A DNA stretch of 64,000 nt, from contig NZ_HG964936.1 of assembly GCF_000613245.1 (NCBI RefSeq), forward strand, positions 553,055 to 617,054, read 5' to 3'. The notes under the pieces were generated by a model. It searched no databases, had not been told where the DNA came from, and saw nothing but the letters and a program-made list of their open reading frames with translations. The position numbers were made by a program, and so were the translations under genes. Positions 1 to 16,469 of the stretch are shown here, piece by piece. Origin of the DNA: Mycobacterium asiaticum DSM 44297. Its GTDB lineage: Bacteria > Actinomycetota > Actinomycetes > Mycobacteriales > Mycobacteriaceae. The first letter of the stretch is position 1; every line of letters begins with the position of its first letter.

Positions 1-1
1 C

Positions 2-295
2 AAGGAGCTGGCCGACGCGGCTTCGGCGGGAGATGCGTTGGCGCTGCGCGCATTCGAGCGCGGGGCGCGAGCGCTGGCCGCGATGATCGCCTCAGTGGCG
101 GCGGTATGCGACCTGGACTTAGTAGTGATCGGCGGGGGTGTGGCGAAGTCGGGGAACCTGCTCTTCGACCCGGTGCGGGCGGCGCTGGCCGACCATGCCC
201 GGCTGGACTTTCTCGCCGGCCTGCGGGTAGAGCCGGCCCGGTTGGGCGGTGACGCGGGATTGGTCGGCGCGGCCCGGTTGGCCGGCTTCGGGTAG
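2..295 (+). CDS. ROK-family sugar kinase, C-terminal end (partial)
   Basis: Only the last 97 codons lie in the window; the gene enters from the left edge. The segment VIGGGVAKSGNLLFDPVRAAL is typical of the C-terminal part of ROK-family glucokinases and N-acetyl-hexosamine kinases, which phosphorylate sugars with ATP in the cytoplasm. The zinc and catalytic motifs of the family would lie outside the window, so substrate cannot be judged. The position directly before rplJ matches the Rv0650 sugar kinase in M. tuberculosis. It converges on the PE_PGRS gene with a gap of only 7 bp. Confidence 0.8.
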   Translation, partial: KELADAASAGDALALRAFERGARALAAMIASVAAVCDLDLVVIGGGVAKSGNLLFDPVRAALADHARLDFLAGLRVEPARLGGDAGLVGAARLAGFG

Positions 296-302
296 GCCCG
301 GG

Positions 303-1556
303 CTAGGGGCGCAGGCCGTCCGCGCCCTGGTAACCGAGCAGTAGTCCGCCGACTCCGCCGAGTCCCGGGGTGCCGACGGGCACATTGGTCGCCACATTGC
401 CGCCGTTGCCGCCGTTGCCGATCAGCACGGCGTTACCGCCGTTGCCGCCGTGACCGAGAGCGCCGAAGTGGCCGCCGGCGCCGCCGTTGCCTCCGTCGCC
501 GATCAGGCCGGCGGTGCCGCCGGCACCGCCGTTGCCGCTGACGCCACCGCCGCCGACGCCGCTGCCTCCGTCACCGCCGGAACCGCCGAACCCGGCGAGC
601 AGCCCGCCGTTGCCGCCCTGTCCGCCGTCGCCGCCGCGGGAGCTGCCTTGGCCGCCCGTGCCGCCGTCACCGCCGTCACCAAAGATTCCGGCTGCTCCAC
701 CGGCCCCGCCGGCACCGCCTTGGCCGGTGGTGCTGAACCCACCCGCGCCACCGGCGCCGCCGGAAGTGAACAGTCCGCCGTGGCCACCCGCGCCGCCGGC
801 ACCGGCGGTCGCTCCACCGTTGGCGGTTCCGCCGACCCCGCCCACACCCGCGGCGCCGAACAGACCACCAGTTCCACCAACCCCACCGGCGCCGCCGGTC
901 ACCGACGCGCCCAAGCCCCCGGCGCCACCGGCTCCGCCCAACCCGAACAGCAGGCCACCGGCGCCACCGTTTCCGCCCGCGCCGCCACTGGTCGCAACGC
1001 CGTTCAGCCCATATCCGCCGGTGCCTCCTGTGCCGCCATTGCCGAAGAGTCCCGCAGCGCCGCCGCTACCGCCGCGCCCGCCGGTTCCGGTGGTCGAGGT
1101 AGCCGAGCCGCCATTGCCCCCGTTGCCGATCAGCCATCCGCCGGGTGCACCGTTCTCCCCGGTTCCCGGACGACCATTGGCGCCGTTGCCGATCAGCGGA
1201 CGTCCGGTCAGCGCCACGCTAGGGAAGTTGATGACGTCCAGAATTTCCTGCTGCAACGCTTGCAGGGGCGATACCGCCGCGGCCTCGGCATTGGCGTAGG
1301 ACCTGGCGCCTGCGCCAAGAGCCTGGACGAACTCCTGATGAAAGGCCGCGATCTGATCGCCGAGTGCCTGGTACGCCTGGCCCGTCGAGTTGAAGAACGT
1401 CGCTATTGCCGCCGACACCTCGTCGGCGCCCGCAGCCACCAACTGAGTGGTCTGGGCCGCCGCCGCGGCATTGGCCGCCGTCAGCGCCGACCCGACACTG
1501 GACAGATCCGACACTGCTGTGACCATCGTCTCCGGCGCTGCGATCAGAAACGACAC
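303..1556 (-). CDS. PE_PGRS family protein
   Basis: 417 aa. Residues 1-95 form a PE domain (start [11 protein letters not shown], then the Ala-rich helical hairpin ending near [13 protein letters not shown]). From about residue 120 to the end the protein is Gly-Gly-X and Gly-Ala repeats of the PGRS type, with the usual LIGNGGNGG and GLFGNGG blocks. PE_PGRS proteins are surface-exposed or ESX-5-secreted proteins restricted to slow-growing mycobacteria; their roles vary and this one is not assigned. The repeat region is extremely GC-rich and gives long false open frames on the other strand. The gene lies between the sugar kinase and rplJ, where M. tuberculosis as I recall has no PE_PGRS gene, so it is a lineage-specific insertion. 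Confidence 0.93.
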   Translation of the reverse strand: MSFLIAAPETMVTAVSDLSSVGSALTAANAAAAAQTTQLVAAGADEVSAAIATFFNSTGQAYQALGDQIAAFHQEFVQALGAGARSYANAEAAAVSPLQALQQEILDVINFPSVALTGRPLIGNGANGRPGTGENGAPGGWLIGNGGNGGSATSTTGTGGRGGSGGAAGLFGNGGTGGTGGYGLNGVATSGGAGGNGGAGGLLFGLGGAGGAGGLGASVTGGAGGVGGTGGLFGAAGVGGVGGTANGGATAGAGGAGGHGGLFTSGGAGGAGGFSTTGQGGAGGAGGAAGIFGDGGDGGTGGQGSSRGGDGGQGGNGGLLAGFGGSGGDGGSGVGGGGVSGNGGAGGTAGLIGDGGNGGAGGHFGALGHGGNGGNAVLIGNGGNGGNVATNVPVGTPGLGGVGGLLLGYQGADGLRP

Positions 1557-1670
1557 CCGACACCTCCCCGCGGATTGTTTCGCCCGGCGGAATCGGTCGC
1601 GCCGACCGCTAGGCAGGAGCTGAGCATATCCAGCTCTGCGGCCAACGGCCTGTTAGACGCGACCGTCGTT

Positions 1671-1700
1671 TTGGCTGATCGAACAGGCCCAAGCTATTGT
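1671..1700 (+). promoter_or_regulatory. Predicted promoter of rplJ-rplL
   Basis: TTGGCT at 1671-1676, an 18-bp spacer, and TATTGT at 1695-1700 fit a SigA-type promoter. It sits about 200 bp upstream of rplJ, which leaves room for the structured leader. The same -10 hexamer is used in the predicted rpoB and rpsL promoters in this window. No transcript data are available here. Confidence 0.55.
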
Positions 1701-1899
1701 GGTTGCCGATCCACCGAAGACCGTCGGTCACCGAGCAATCGGTTGAAGGTCCGGGAGCACTCCCGGCGGCCCACGCAGGAGGACGAGGCATTGCCGCCGG
1801 CGCGCGCGCCGGTATTCATCCGCCCCGGCCCATTCCTGCGCCGGGGCGTTCGTCGTTTCAGGTGGGTCTAGAAGCCAGACCAGACATCAGGAGGTAGGC
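1701..1899 (+). promoter_or_regulatory. rplJ leader (L10-type autoregulatory RNA) with strong hairpin
   Basis: The 5-prime leader between the predicted promoter and rplJ is GC-rich and self-complementary. A perfect 9-bp stem, CGCCCCGGC at 1821-1829 and GCCGGGGCG at 1840-1848 with a 10-nt loop, lies about 50 nt before the start. A further stem involves CCGGGAG and CTCCCGG near 1750-1770. In bacteria the L10(L12)4 complex represses its own mRNA by binding such a leader. Position and structure support the same role here, but the L10-binding fold was not modelled. The SD AGGAGG precedes rplJ. Confidence 0.55.
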
Positions 1900-2469
1900 A
1901 TGGCCAGGGCTGACAAAGCCACCGCCGTTGCAGACATTGCAGAGCAGTTCAAGGCTTCGACGGCGACGGTCATCACCGAGTACCGCGGTCTGTCGGTGGC
2001 CAACCTCGCCGAGCTGCGCCGTTCGCTGGGAGACTCGACCACTTACGCGGTGGCCAAGAACACCCTGATCAAGCGGGCGGCGTCCGAAGCCGGCATCGAA
2101 GGGCTCGACGAACTGTTCGCCGGCCCGACGGCGATCGCGTTCGTCAACGGTGAGCCGGTCGACGCCGCCAAGGCCCTGAAGACGTTCGCCAAGGAGCACA
2201 AGGCGCTGGTCATCAAGGGCGGCTACATGGACGGTCACGCACTGACCGTCGCCGAGGTCGAGCGCATCGCCGACCTGGAATCCCGCGAGGTGCTGCTGGC
2301 CAAGCTGGCCGGCGCCATGAAGGGCAACCTCGCCAAGGCGGCCGGGCTGTTCAACGCGCCCGCGTCGCAGGTGGCCCGGTTGCTGGCCGCCCTGCAAGAG
2401 AAGAAGGGCTCCGACGCCCCCACCGAAGCTCCGGCTGCTGCCGAGGCAGAACCGGCACCGGCCGAATAA
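1900..2469 (+). CDS. rplJ: 50S ribosomal protein L10
   Basis: 189 aa. L10 anchors the L7/L12 dimers to 23S rRNA at the base of the ribosomal stalk and so supports factor binding and GTP hydrolysis. The N-terminal half ([17 protein letters not shown] through [13 protein letters not shown]) is the rRNA-binding domain. The C-terminal helix near residues 135-165 binds L7/L12, followed by an Ala/Glu/Pro-rich tail. The ATG has a strong SD (AGGAGGTAGGC). It is the first gene of the rplJ-rplL operon, 39 bp before rplL. Confidence 0.97.
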   Translation: MARADKATAVADIAEQFKASTATVITEYRGLSVANLAELRRSLGDSTTYAVAKNTLIKRAASEAGIEGLDELFAGPTAIAFVNGEPVDAAKALKTFAKEHKALVIKGGYMDGHALTVAEVERIADLESREVLLAKLAGAMKGNLAKAAGLFNAPASQVARLLAALQEKKGSDAPTEAPAAAEAEPAPAE

Positions 2470-2508
2470 CTCTAGAAAAACCCAAGTAACGAGAGAGGAC
2501 CCACAATC

Positions 2509-2901
2509 ATGGCAAAGCTGTCCAGCGACGAGCTGCTCGACGCATTCAAGGAAATGACCCTGCTGGAGCTCTCGGACTTCGTGAAGAAGTTCGAAGAGAC
2601 CTTCGAGGTCACCGCGGCCGCTCCGGTCGCCGTCGCCGCGGCCGGCCCGGCCGGCGGTGGTGCGCCAGCCGAGGCTGCCGAGGAGCAGTCCGAGTTCGAC
2701 GTCATCCTCGAGGCCGCCGGTGACAAGAAGATCGGCGTCATCAAGGTCGTCCGCGAGATCGTCTCCGGCCTGGGCCTCAAGGAGGCCAAGGACCTGGTCG
2801 ACAGCGCCCCCAAGCCGCTGCTCGAGAAGGTCGCCAAGGAGGCCGCCGACGAGGCCAAGGCCAAGCTCGAGGCCGCCGGCGCCAGCGTCACCGTCAAGTA
2901 G
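2509..2901 (+). CDS. rplL: 50S ribosomal protein L7/L12
   Basis: 130 aa, the normal size. Residues 1-32 are the dimerisation domain that binds L10. Residues 35-60 are the Ala/Gly/Pro-rich hinge ([20 protein letters not shown]). Residues 62-130 are the compact C-terminal domain that recruits translation factors, with the conserved [12 protein letters not shown] and [12 protein letters not shown] segments. The gene is co-transcribed with rplJ and followed after about 27 bp by a strong hairpin terminator. A separate SD (GAGAGGA) lets L7/L12 be translated in excess of L10. Confidence 0.97.
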   Translation: MAKLSSDELLDAFKEMTLLELSDFVKKFEETFEVTAAAPVAVAAAGPAGGGAPAEAAEEQSEFDVILEAAGDKKIGVIKVVREIVSGLGLKEAKDLVDSAPKPLLEKVAKEAADEAKAKLEAAGASVTVK

Positions 2902-2928
2902 TTCCTGCCGCGCTTCATTGCGCGAGCA

Positions 2929-2974
2929 GACGCAAGAGCCCCCGACACGCCACGTGTTCGGGGGCTTTTGCGTC
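2929..2974 (+). terminator. Hairpin terminator of rplJL (TRIT-like, copy 1)
   Basis: A long stem pairs GACGCAAGAGCCCCCGACACG with its near-perfect complement ending GGGGGCTTTTGCGTC, with a very short loop. It ends 4 bp before the stop codon of the convergent TetR gene, so it could work for both strands. Three close relatives lie after rpoC, tuf and rpsQ. The sequence resembles the TRIT terminator family reported for M. tuberculosis. Confidence 0.85.
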
Positions 2975-2977
2975 TCC

Positions 2978-3661
2978 TCAGCGCAGTAGGGCGCGCTGTG
3001 ACTCCCTGATCCGGTCGGGCGAATCGCCGAGAGCGACAAGCAGGTTCGTCGTCATCGCCCCGAGCACGGCCAGCACCGCCGATTCGTCGTCCCCATAGAA
3101 CCCGGCCAGTTCGAGCATTACGAAACCGTGGATCAGCGCCCAGAATTGGGCCGCGGTCGCGACCACGGCGGTGTCGTCGTCCGCCGAACACGTCGTGATC
3201 CGGCCCTCGTGCATCGACCGGTGCACCGCGCGGACCACATGCGCGAAGCTCGGTTCGTGCTGCTCGATCTCGGCGAGCGTCAGCGTCAGCACGTTGCCGG
3301 CCGGCGCGTTGATGCCGTGGGCGCTGGTGCTGCCGAACATCAGCCGGTACATGTGGGGCCGCTCGATGGCGAATCGTCGGTAGGCGGCGCCGACGGCCAT
3401 CAGGTCGGCCACCGGATCGTCGGTCGGATTCACCGTGAGCGCGGCGTCGAACTGCCGCAGCCCCTCCTCGGCGACCGCGGCTATCAGTTCACGCATCCCG
3501 CCGAAGTGGGTGTACACGGCCATCGTCGACGTTCCCGCCGCGCCGGCCACCTTGCGGGTTTGCAGCGCATCGGGCCCGTGCTCGTTGAGCAGCCCCACTG
3601 CAGCCTGCAGCAGCTCGTCGCGCACGCTGCGCTGAGTTTGGGAAGCAGTCATCCTTGCCAT
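2978..3661 (-). CDS. TetR-family transcriptional regulator
   Basis: 227 aa from the ATG at 3661; an in-frame TTG at 3688 would add 9 residues and an ATG at 3652 would remove 3. The N-terminal HTH (VRDELLQAAVGLLNEHGPDALQTRKVAGAAGTSTMAVYTHFGG, residues about 12-55) is typical of TetR. The C-terminal part resembles the TetR_C_13/WHG type that binds small ligands. It is divergent from the carotenoid oxygenase gene, and a palindrome in the gap is the likely shared operator. The arrangement matches Rv0653c-Rv0654. The ligand is unknown. Confidence 0.9.
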   Translation of the reverse strand: MARMTASQTQRSVRDELLQAAVGLLNEHGPDALQTRKVAGAAGTSTMAVYTHFGGMRELIAAVAEEGLRQFDAALTVNPTDDPVADLMAVGAAYRRFAIERPHMYRLMFGSTSAHGINAPAGNVLTLTLAEIEQHEPSFAHVVRAVHRSMHEGRITTCSADDDTAVVATAAQFWALIHGFVMLELAGFYGDDESAVLAVLGAMTTNLLVALGDSPDRIRESQRALLR

Positions 3662-3698
3662 CTTCTCATCGAGGGCGTACGGTGCCAATAACGCTGAA

Positions 3699-3711
3699 AT
3701 AACAATGTTAT
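3699..3711. promoter_or_regulatory. Palindrome between tetR and carotenoid oxygenase
   Basis: ATAACAATGTTAT is a perfect 6-bp dyad around a central A, in an AT-rich patch between the two divergent genes. It lies just before the SD (GGAG) of the oxygenase gene, so a bound TetR dimer would block transcription or cover the start site. The pairing with this TetR is inferred from position. Confidence 0.5.
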
Positions 3712-3722
3712 AGGAGCTCAGG

Positions 3723-5237
3723 GTGACCGCCGTACAATCTCTCGAAGTAAAGAATCCCTACCTGGACGGCTTCCTGGCGCCGGTGCGCGCCGAGGTGACC
3801 GCGACCGATCTCAAGGTCACCGGGCGCATCCCCGAGCACCTGACCGGACGCTATCTCCGCAACGGCCCGAACCCGGTCTCCGAGGTCGACCCCGCCATTT
3901 ACCACTGGTTCAGCGGCGACGCCATGGTGCACGGCGTCGCGCTCGATGCCGGCCGGGCCAAGTGGTACCGCAATCGATGGGTCCGGACTCCGTCGGTCCG
4001 GGCCGCCCTCGGTGAGCCGGCCGCGACCGGCCTGAACCCCCGCGTGGGCATGTTGTCCGTCGGTCCCAACACCAACGCCCTGACCCACGCCGGACGGACC
4101 CTGGCGCTGGTCGAAGGCGGGGGCGCCAACTACGAGCTCACCGAAGACCTGGACACCGTTGGCCCCTGCGACTTCGACGGCACCCTGTTCGGCGGTTACA
4201 CCGCGCACCCACACCGCGACCCGGCCACCGGGGAGCTGCACGCCCTGTCCTACGCCTTCACCCGCGGCCGCACGGTGCAGTACTCGGTGATCGACACGCA
4301 AGGACGGGCGCGCCGGACAGTGGACATCGAGGTGAGCGGGTCGCCGATGATGCACGACTTCTCCCTCACCGACAAGTACGTGGTCATCTACGACCTGCCG
4401 GTGACCTTCGACGCCCTGCAGATCATGCCCGTGGCCGTGCCGCGACGGCTGAGCGCGGCGGCCCGGCTGGTGCTGCAGTCGGTGCTGGGCCGCGTCCGCG
4501 TCCCCGGCCCGATCACCACGATGCTCAACCGCAACCAGCAGCCGATGCACCGGATGCCGTATCGATGGGACGCCGACTACCCCGCGCGCATCGGCGTCCT
4601 GCCCCGCGACGGCGACAACCAGGACGTGCGCTGGTTCGACATCGAACCCTGCTACGTCTTCCACCCGCTCAACGCCTACACCGAGACGCGGGACGGCGCC
4701 GAGGTACTGATCCTGGACGTGGTGCGCTACTCGCGCATGTTCGAACGCGACCTGCGCGGTCCCGGCGAGAGCCGGCCGACCCTCGATCGCTGGACCATCA
4801 ACTTGAGCACGGGTGCGGTGAAAACCGAATGCCGCGACGACCGCTCGCAAGAGTTCCCCCGGATCAACGAGACCCTGACCGGTGCCCGGCACCGGTACGG
4901 CTACACCCTCGGCTTCGACGGCGGTTACCTGTCCGCCGGGCTCCACGAGATGTTCACCACGGTCTACAAGCACGACTACGCCACCGGATCCAGCACCGTG
5001 GCGGCCCTGGATCCCGAACTTTTGATCGGCGAGATGTCCTTTGTGCCCAACCCCAGTGCCGATCCCGCAAAACAGGCCGAGGACGACGGGATTCTGATGG
5101 GTCTGGGCACGCACCGCGGCCGCGACGAGGGCCAGTTGGTGCTGCTGGACGCCCAGACGCTGGAGACGGTCGCGACCGTGCATCTGCCGCAACGGGTGCC
5201 GATGGGTTTTCACGGCAACTGGGCTCCCGCACAGTAG
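3723..5237 (+). CDS. Carotenoid (apocarotenoid) cleavage oxygenase
   Basis: 504 aa, GTG start. This family uses non-haem Fe(II) held by four histidines to split conjugated double bonds in carotenoids or stilbenes. The four histidine contexts are present: AHPHRD (His162), MMHDFS (His211), YVFHPLNAY (His314) and GFHGNW (His497). The fold is the seven-bladed propeller, and the length fits the family. The orthologous position is Rv0654, reported in M. tuberculosis as a carotenoid oxygenase. It is likely controlled by the divergent TetR gene 60 bp away. Confidence 0.92.
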   Translation: MTAVQSLEVKNPYLDGFLAPVRAEVTATDLKVTGRIPEHLTGRYLRNGPNPVSEVDPAIYHWFSGDAMVHGVALDAGRAKWYRNRWVRTPSVRAALGEPAATGLNPRVGMLSVGPNTNALTHAGRTLALVEGGGANYELTEDLDTVGPCDFDGTLFGGYTAHPHRDPATGELHALSYAFTRGRTVQYSVIDTQGRARRTVDIEVSGSPMMHDFSLTDKYVVIYDLPVTFDALQIMPVAVPRRLSAAARLVLQSVLGRVRVPGPITTMLNRNQQPMHRMPYRWDADYPARIGVLPRDGDNQDVRWFDIEPCYVFHPLNAYTETRDGAEVLILDVVRYSRMFERDLRGPGESRPTLDRWTINLSTGAVKTECRDDRSQEFPRINETLTGARHRYGYTLGFDGGYLSAGLHEMFTTVYKHDYATGSSTVAALDPELLIGEMSFVPNPSADPAKQAEDDGILMGLGTHRGRDEGQLVLLDAQTLETVATVHLPQRVPMGFHGNWAPAQ

Positions 5238-5368
5238 GTCGCGGAACACAATCGCGCCCAGGATTGTTATCTTCCCAACCCTGATGCCGCGCCGTTGGCG
5301 TGCGCTACAGTGACTCAAGCCACAGAAGGCCTGGTGGCGAGTTCGCGCGTCGACGGAAGGGATCTCCC

Positions 5369-6373
5369 ATGGGCGTCAGCATCGAGGTCAACGGACTCAC
5401 GAAGTCCTTCGGATCCTCGAGGATCTGGGAAGACGTCACGCTCGAGATCCCCTCCGGGGAGGTCAGCGTGCTGCTTGGGCCGTCAGGTACCGGCAAGTCG
5501 GTGTTCCTCAAGTCCCTCATCGGTCTGCTGCGGCCCGAGCGCGGCTCGATCATCATCGACGGCACCGACATCATCGAGTGCTCCGCCAAGGAGCTGTACG
5601 AGATCCGCACCCTGTTCGGCGTGCTGTTCCAGGACGGCGCGCTGTTCGGCTCGATGAACCTTTACGACAACACCGCGTTCCCGCTGCGCGAGCACACCAA
5701 GAAAAAGGAAAGCGAGATCCGTGACATCGTCATGGAGAAGCTGGAAATGGTGGGTCTCGGCGGCGACGAGAAGAAGTTCCCCGGTGAGATCTCCGGTGGT
5801 ATGCGCAAGCGTGCCGGCCTGGCCCGCGCCCTGGTGTTGGACCCGCAGATCATCCTCTGCGACGAGCCGGACTCCGGTCTGGACCCGGTGCGTACGGCCT
5901 ACCTGAGCCAGCTGATCATGGACATCAACGCGCAGATCGACGCGACCATCCTGATCGTTACGCACAACATCAACATCGCCCGCACCGTGCCGGACAACAT
6001 GGGCATGTTGTTCCGTAAGCACCTGGTCATGTTCGGGCCGCGCGAAGTGCTGCTGACCAGCGACGAGCCGGTGGTCCGCCAGTTCCTCAACGGCCGCCGT
6101 ATCGGCCCGATCGGTATGTCCGAGGAGAAGGACGAAGCCACCATGGCCGAGGAGCAGGCCATGGTCGACGCCGGCCAGCACGCCGGCGGTGTGGAGGACA
6201 TCGAGGGCGTGCCGCCGCAGATTCAGGCCACGCCCGGCATGCCCGAGCGCAAGGCCGTCGCCCGCCGTCAGGCCCGGGTACGTGCGATGCTGCACACCCT
6301 GCCCAAGAACGCCCAGGCCGCGATCCTCGACGACCTTGAGGGCACCCACAAGTACCAGTCGCACGACTACTGA
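5369..6373 (+). CDS. mkl: ABC transporter ATPase Mkl (MceG), Mce lipid import
   Basis: 334 aa from the ATG at 5369, which has the SD GGAAGGGA. An in-frame GTG at 5300 would give 357 aa and matches the longer start I recall for M. tuberculosis Mkl. Mkl/MceG is the ATPase that powers the Mce lipid and cholesterol importers. Walker A is GPSGTGKS, the signature SGGMRKR, Walker B IILCDEPDSGLDP and the H-loop IVTHN. After about residue 240 it has the Mkl-specific C-terminal extension (MSEEKDEATMAEEQ to the end). There is no permease gene nearby, as expected for a shared ATPase. Confidence 0.95.
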   Translation: MGVSIEVNGLTKSFGSSRIWEDVTLEIPSGEVSVLLGPSGTGKSVFLKSLIGLLRPERGSIIIDGTDIIECSAKELYEIRTLFGVLFQDGALFGSMNLYDNTAFPLREHTKKKESEIRDIVMEKLEMVGLGGDEKKFPGEISGGMRKRAGLARALVLDPQIILCDEPDSGLDPVRTAYLSQLIMDINAQIDATILIVTHNINIARTVPDNMGMLFRKHLVMFGPREVLLTSDEPVVRQFLNGRRIGPIGMSEEKDEATMAEEQAMVDAGQHAGGVEDIEGVPPQIQATPGMPERKAVARRQARVRAMLHTLPKNAQAAILDDLEGTHKYQSHDY

Positions 6374-6661
6374 TCTCGGGGTTGATATCGGGCCGCATAG
6401 CGGCCTCGCGCTCGATTTTCGCTTGCCGGGATTCTGAACGGCTGCTGCACGCCTGCGGTCGGTCGTGGCCGCCGGTCTGCGCTGGCTCGACGTGAAAGTT
6501 TCCCGTTAACTTCCCACAACTTGCCGCATGCCCCCCTTGACGACGAGGCCCAAACGGGCCAATCTGTTGGGCAGCATGTGTCGTACCTGTCCAAGGCAAT
6601 CTGAGGTGCCAGCCAGCGCCACTTCCCGCGGACAGCTATGACCGCTGATTTGTGTGGGTAT

Positions 6662-6690
6662 TTGAGGAATGCGCCGTCCTGCGCTATTGT
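6662..6690 (+). promoter_or_regulatory. Predicted promoter of rpoB-rpoC
   Basis: TTGAGG at 6662-6667, a 17-bp spacer and TATTGT at 6685-6690. The -10 hexamer equals that of the predicted rplJ and rpsL promoters. It leaves a leader of about 240 nt before the rpoB start. Confidence 0.55.
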
Positions 6691-6853
6691 TGGACGTTGC
6701 GCTGGCTACTTCCTGCCCACCTCACCCGCCACTGACACCGTGGTCTTAGCCTGAGCCCCTTTTGCGGCTCAGCTATTCGGTTGCGTGCGTGAGACCCGGA
6801 CAGTTCGTCCGCCAGCCGAACCGACACAATTATCTGCGGCGAACAGACCCTCG

Positions 6854-6889
6854 GCGGGCAAGGCCACTTCCCTTAGCGGGCAAGGCCAC
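6854..6889 (+). repeat. 14-bp direct repeat in the rpoB leader
   Basis: GCGGGCAAGGCCAC occurs at 6854-6867 and again at 6876-6889, with a 22-bp period, shortly before the rpoB SD. It may be a small duplication or a binding site in the mRNA leader; function is unknown. Confidence 0.6.
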
Positions 6890-6908
6890 ATCGCAAGGGC
6901 TCTCATAG

Positions 6909-10403
<3,495 letters not shown>

Positions 10404-10446
10404 TCTTTCGGTCCGTTAGGGAAACCCAGTTTTAAGTAGTTACTAA

Positions 10447-14421
<3,975 letters not shown>

Positions 14422-14434
14422 ATAGCGCGTCCGC

Positions 14435-14474
14435 GCAAAAGCCCCCGCACGCAACGCGTGTCGGGGGCTTTTGC
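14435..14474 (+). terminator. Hairpin terminator after rpoC (TRIT-like, copy 2)
   Basis: GCAAAAGCCCCC at 14435-14446 pairs with GGGGGCTTTTGC at 14463-14474, with a second inner stem CACGC/GCGTG. The hairpin separates rpoC from the convergent ceramidase gene, whose stop is 17 bp further on. It shares its stem sequence with the terminators of rplL, tuf and rpsQ. Confidence 0.87.
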
Positions 14475-14490
14475 GGTCTGCTCGCGCAAC

Positions 14491-16407
14491 CTAGGCGACC
14501 GTGAATTCGTGGGTCGTCGCCAGGAACGGCTGCAGCCGACGGTGACTGTCGCGCGCCATGCCGTGGTGCACAATGCGATACGTTCCCGGCGCAGCATCCG
14601 TCGGGATGTCCCAGGTGATCCTGACTCGCGACCCGCTGCGGCCGTCGCGCTGCCACCGGAACGTCGTGCACCAGTCCCCGTCATCGGCCACCCGCACCCA
14701 CTGGTCACCGTCGAGGCGAAGCACCTCGACGTAGGTTCGGTTGCGGTGCAGGTCGTTGTTGGGGTGGGCGCTGACGAATACCGCTTCGGCGGTTGTGCCG
14801 CGCCGGCAGGTACCGGTCGGCTCGGCCAGGATCGAGCCGAATGAGCCGGTGTCGGCGCGAACGTCGCGTAACCAGCTGCGGGGCTTGTGGGGCTTGGGCC
14901 CGGGTCCGGGATCAATTGGGCGACCGTCGCGCATCGCTTCGGCCAGCCCGGCCACCGTCTGCATCAACGCCGGCAGCTCCCAGCGGCCGAACAAGGTGCT
15001 CCCACCCTCGTAGCGTTGTTCCAGATATTCCTCGGGCGTGGTCACGTAGTGGATGTAGGCGTTGCAATAACCCACGCACAGCACGTCATTGAGCTCGGCG
15101 CCGACGATCGAGGCCACCGTGCGACGCAGTCGGAGTCCCGAGACGATCGTTGGCTCGCCGGGGATACCGATCAGATAAAGCCGGCCGATCCGCACCAGAT
15201 GTACCGGCACGATCTCCTGCACGAATGGCTGGAGCCGGTTGACCAGGTGAGCGGGCACCACGATGCCTTTCGGGGCGTGTGCCGCCCGCATTCGCTCCGA
15301 CAACCGGTAGATTCCGCCGGAAAGCTTGTCCCAGAACGGGTTCCGCCCTTGCCGGAAGCCGCGGAAACCCTCGCCCTCGTCGGTGCCCGCCATCGTGGCG
15401 GCGGCGATCTGCGCACGTCCTGTGTAGTGCTCCTGCCCGTCGGGGGTGTATTCGCCGCGCACCCGCACCGCGCCCAGGTCGACGTAGGTGAATCGCGAGT
15501 CCACGCCGGTGCCGATCGGTGTGCCGTTGTCCAATTGCGAGAAGGCGTCCTGGAACTGGCACATCCCGATGCGCTGGGTGTTCGCCAGCTCGTCGGCCAC
15601 CGTCGATGGGCCGTAGGCGATGGGTCCGTCGACATGGGGGCTCATGTCACCCGGATTGGTCTGTGCGAACGCGGCGATGAGGTCGGGCTGTCCGTCGAGG
15701 TAGTCGGCCGCGCCGACCGTGCGTTCCCAGTGGTAGGCCGCGAAGCCCTTGTTGTCACTGGACACCAGGACATTGCGGTTGGTCATGCTCGTGCCGTGTG
15801 TGGCGAAGAAGTGGACCGCGCCCACGGTGCGGTCGTCGCGATCGATGCGCACCAGTGTGGTGAGGGGATCGATGCGGCCGGGGAAGAAATCTCTGTCGTG
15901 CACGGGGTTCCGGTCGAACGACGACGGCGACCGGTTGATGCTGGCGTCGCGTAGCTCGCCGTGCGACAACGTCACATCGGCGGGCGCGACGTCGTCGTGC
16001 GCGTATCGCACCGACTCGACGATCCCGTCGACGATCGCCCCGAACGTCGCGGGCCGGAACCCGCTCGTCGACAGGTTGTAGAGCAGGTGCCCGCAATAGC
16101 CGCCCGGCCCCGAGTGGGTGTGCGTGGTCGTGATGATGGTGTTTTGAGCGGTATAGGTGCTGCCGTACGACGCGGACAACCGGCGCAGCACCTCGTCGGT
16201 GACGTTCTGCATGGGCAGCGGCAGCTCGGCGACCACCAGCAGCAGCCGCGACTTCCCGTCGTCGAAGACGAACGCGCGCGATCGCAACCGAAGGTGGATG
16301 CCGGCGGTGCGCTGCTCGGTCTTGCCGTAGCCGAGCATGCCGCATTCCGTGGCCTCTCCGGTGATGTCAGCGATGCCCCGTCCTACTGAAAGGCCCACAG
16401 ACACCAT
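14491..16407 (-). CDS. Neutral ceramidase (neutral/alkaline non-lysosomal ceramidase)
   Basis: 638 aa, the usual size, matching Rv0669c by position. The enzyme hydrolyses ceramide to sphingosine and a fatty acid. Visible family motifs are GYGK near residue 26, the zinc ligands in TTTHTHSGPGGY (His96, His98) and ATHGTS (His204), and the nucleophile motif NRSP (Ser160). The C-terminal part (about 500-638) is the Ig-like domain of the family. No N-terminal signal peptide is seen, unlike many secreted ceramidases, so it may stay in the cell or leave by another route. It is transcribed convergently to rpoC and divergently from the endonuclease IV gene. Confidence 0.92.
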   Translation of the reverse strand: MVSVGLSVGRGIADITGEATECGMLGYGKTEQRTAGIHLRLRSRAFVFDDGKSRLLLVVAELPLPMQNVTDEVLRRLSASYGSTYTAQNTIITTTHTHSGPGGYCGHLLYNLSTSGFRPATFGAIVDGIVESVRYAHDDVAPADVTLSHGELRDASINRSPSSFDRNPVHDRDFFPGRIDPLTTLVRIDRDDRTVGAVHFFATHGTSMTNRNVLVSSDNKGFAAYHWERTVGAADYLDGQPDLIAAFAQTNPGDMSPHVDGPIAYGPSTVADELANTQRIGMCQFQDAFSQLDNGTPIGTGVDSRFTYVDLGAVRVRGEYTPDGQEHYTGRAQIAAATMAGTDEGEGFRGFRQGRNPFWDKLSGGIYRLSERMRAAHAPKGIVVPAHLVNRLQPFVQEIVPVHLVRIGRLYLIGIPGEPTIVSGLRLRRTVASIVGAELNDVLCVGYCNAYIHYVTTPEEYLEQRYEGGSTLFGRWELPALMQTVAGLAEAMRDGRPIDPGPGPKPHKPRSWLRDVRADTGSFGSILAEPTGTCRRGTTAEAVFVSAHPNNDLHRNRTYVEVLRLDGDQWVRVADDGDWCTTFRWQRDGRSGSRVRITWDIPTDAAPGTYRIVHHGMARDSHRRLQPFLATTHEFTVA

Positions 16408-16469
16408 CGCCCGTCCTCCATCCTGTTGGCTACGGACTCACACCCTATGCGCATCACTAAACTGGCCAA

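Noticed and set aside
450..1871. Long plus-strand open frames rich in Ala/Thr and Pro
   Set aside because: They are antisense to the PE_PGRS repeats. The GC-rich GGN repeats avoid stops in the other frames and give proteins of pure low complexity.
3708..5318. Minus-strand open frame of 536 codons over the carotenoid oxygenase
   Set aside because: It is the mirror of a well-supported gene, has a His/Val/Gly-rich noncoding composition and matches no family.
14887..15954. Plus-strand open frame of 355 codons over the ceramidase gene
   Set aside because: The ceramidase is supported by family motifs and length; this frame has no recognisable content.
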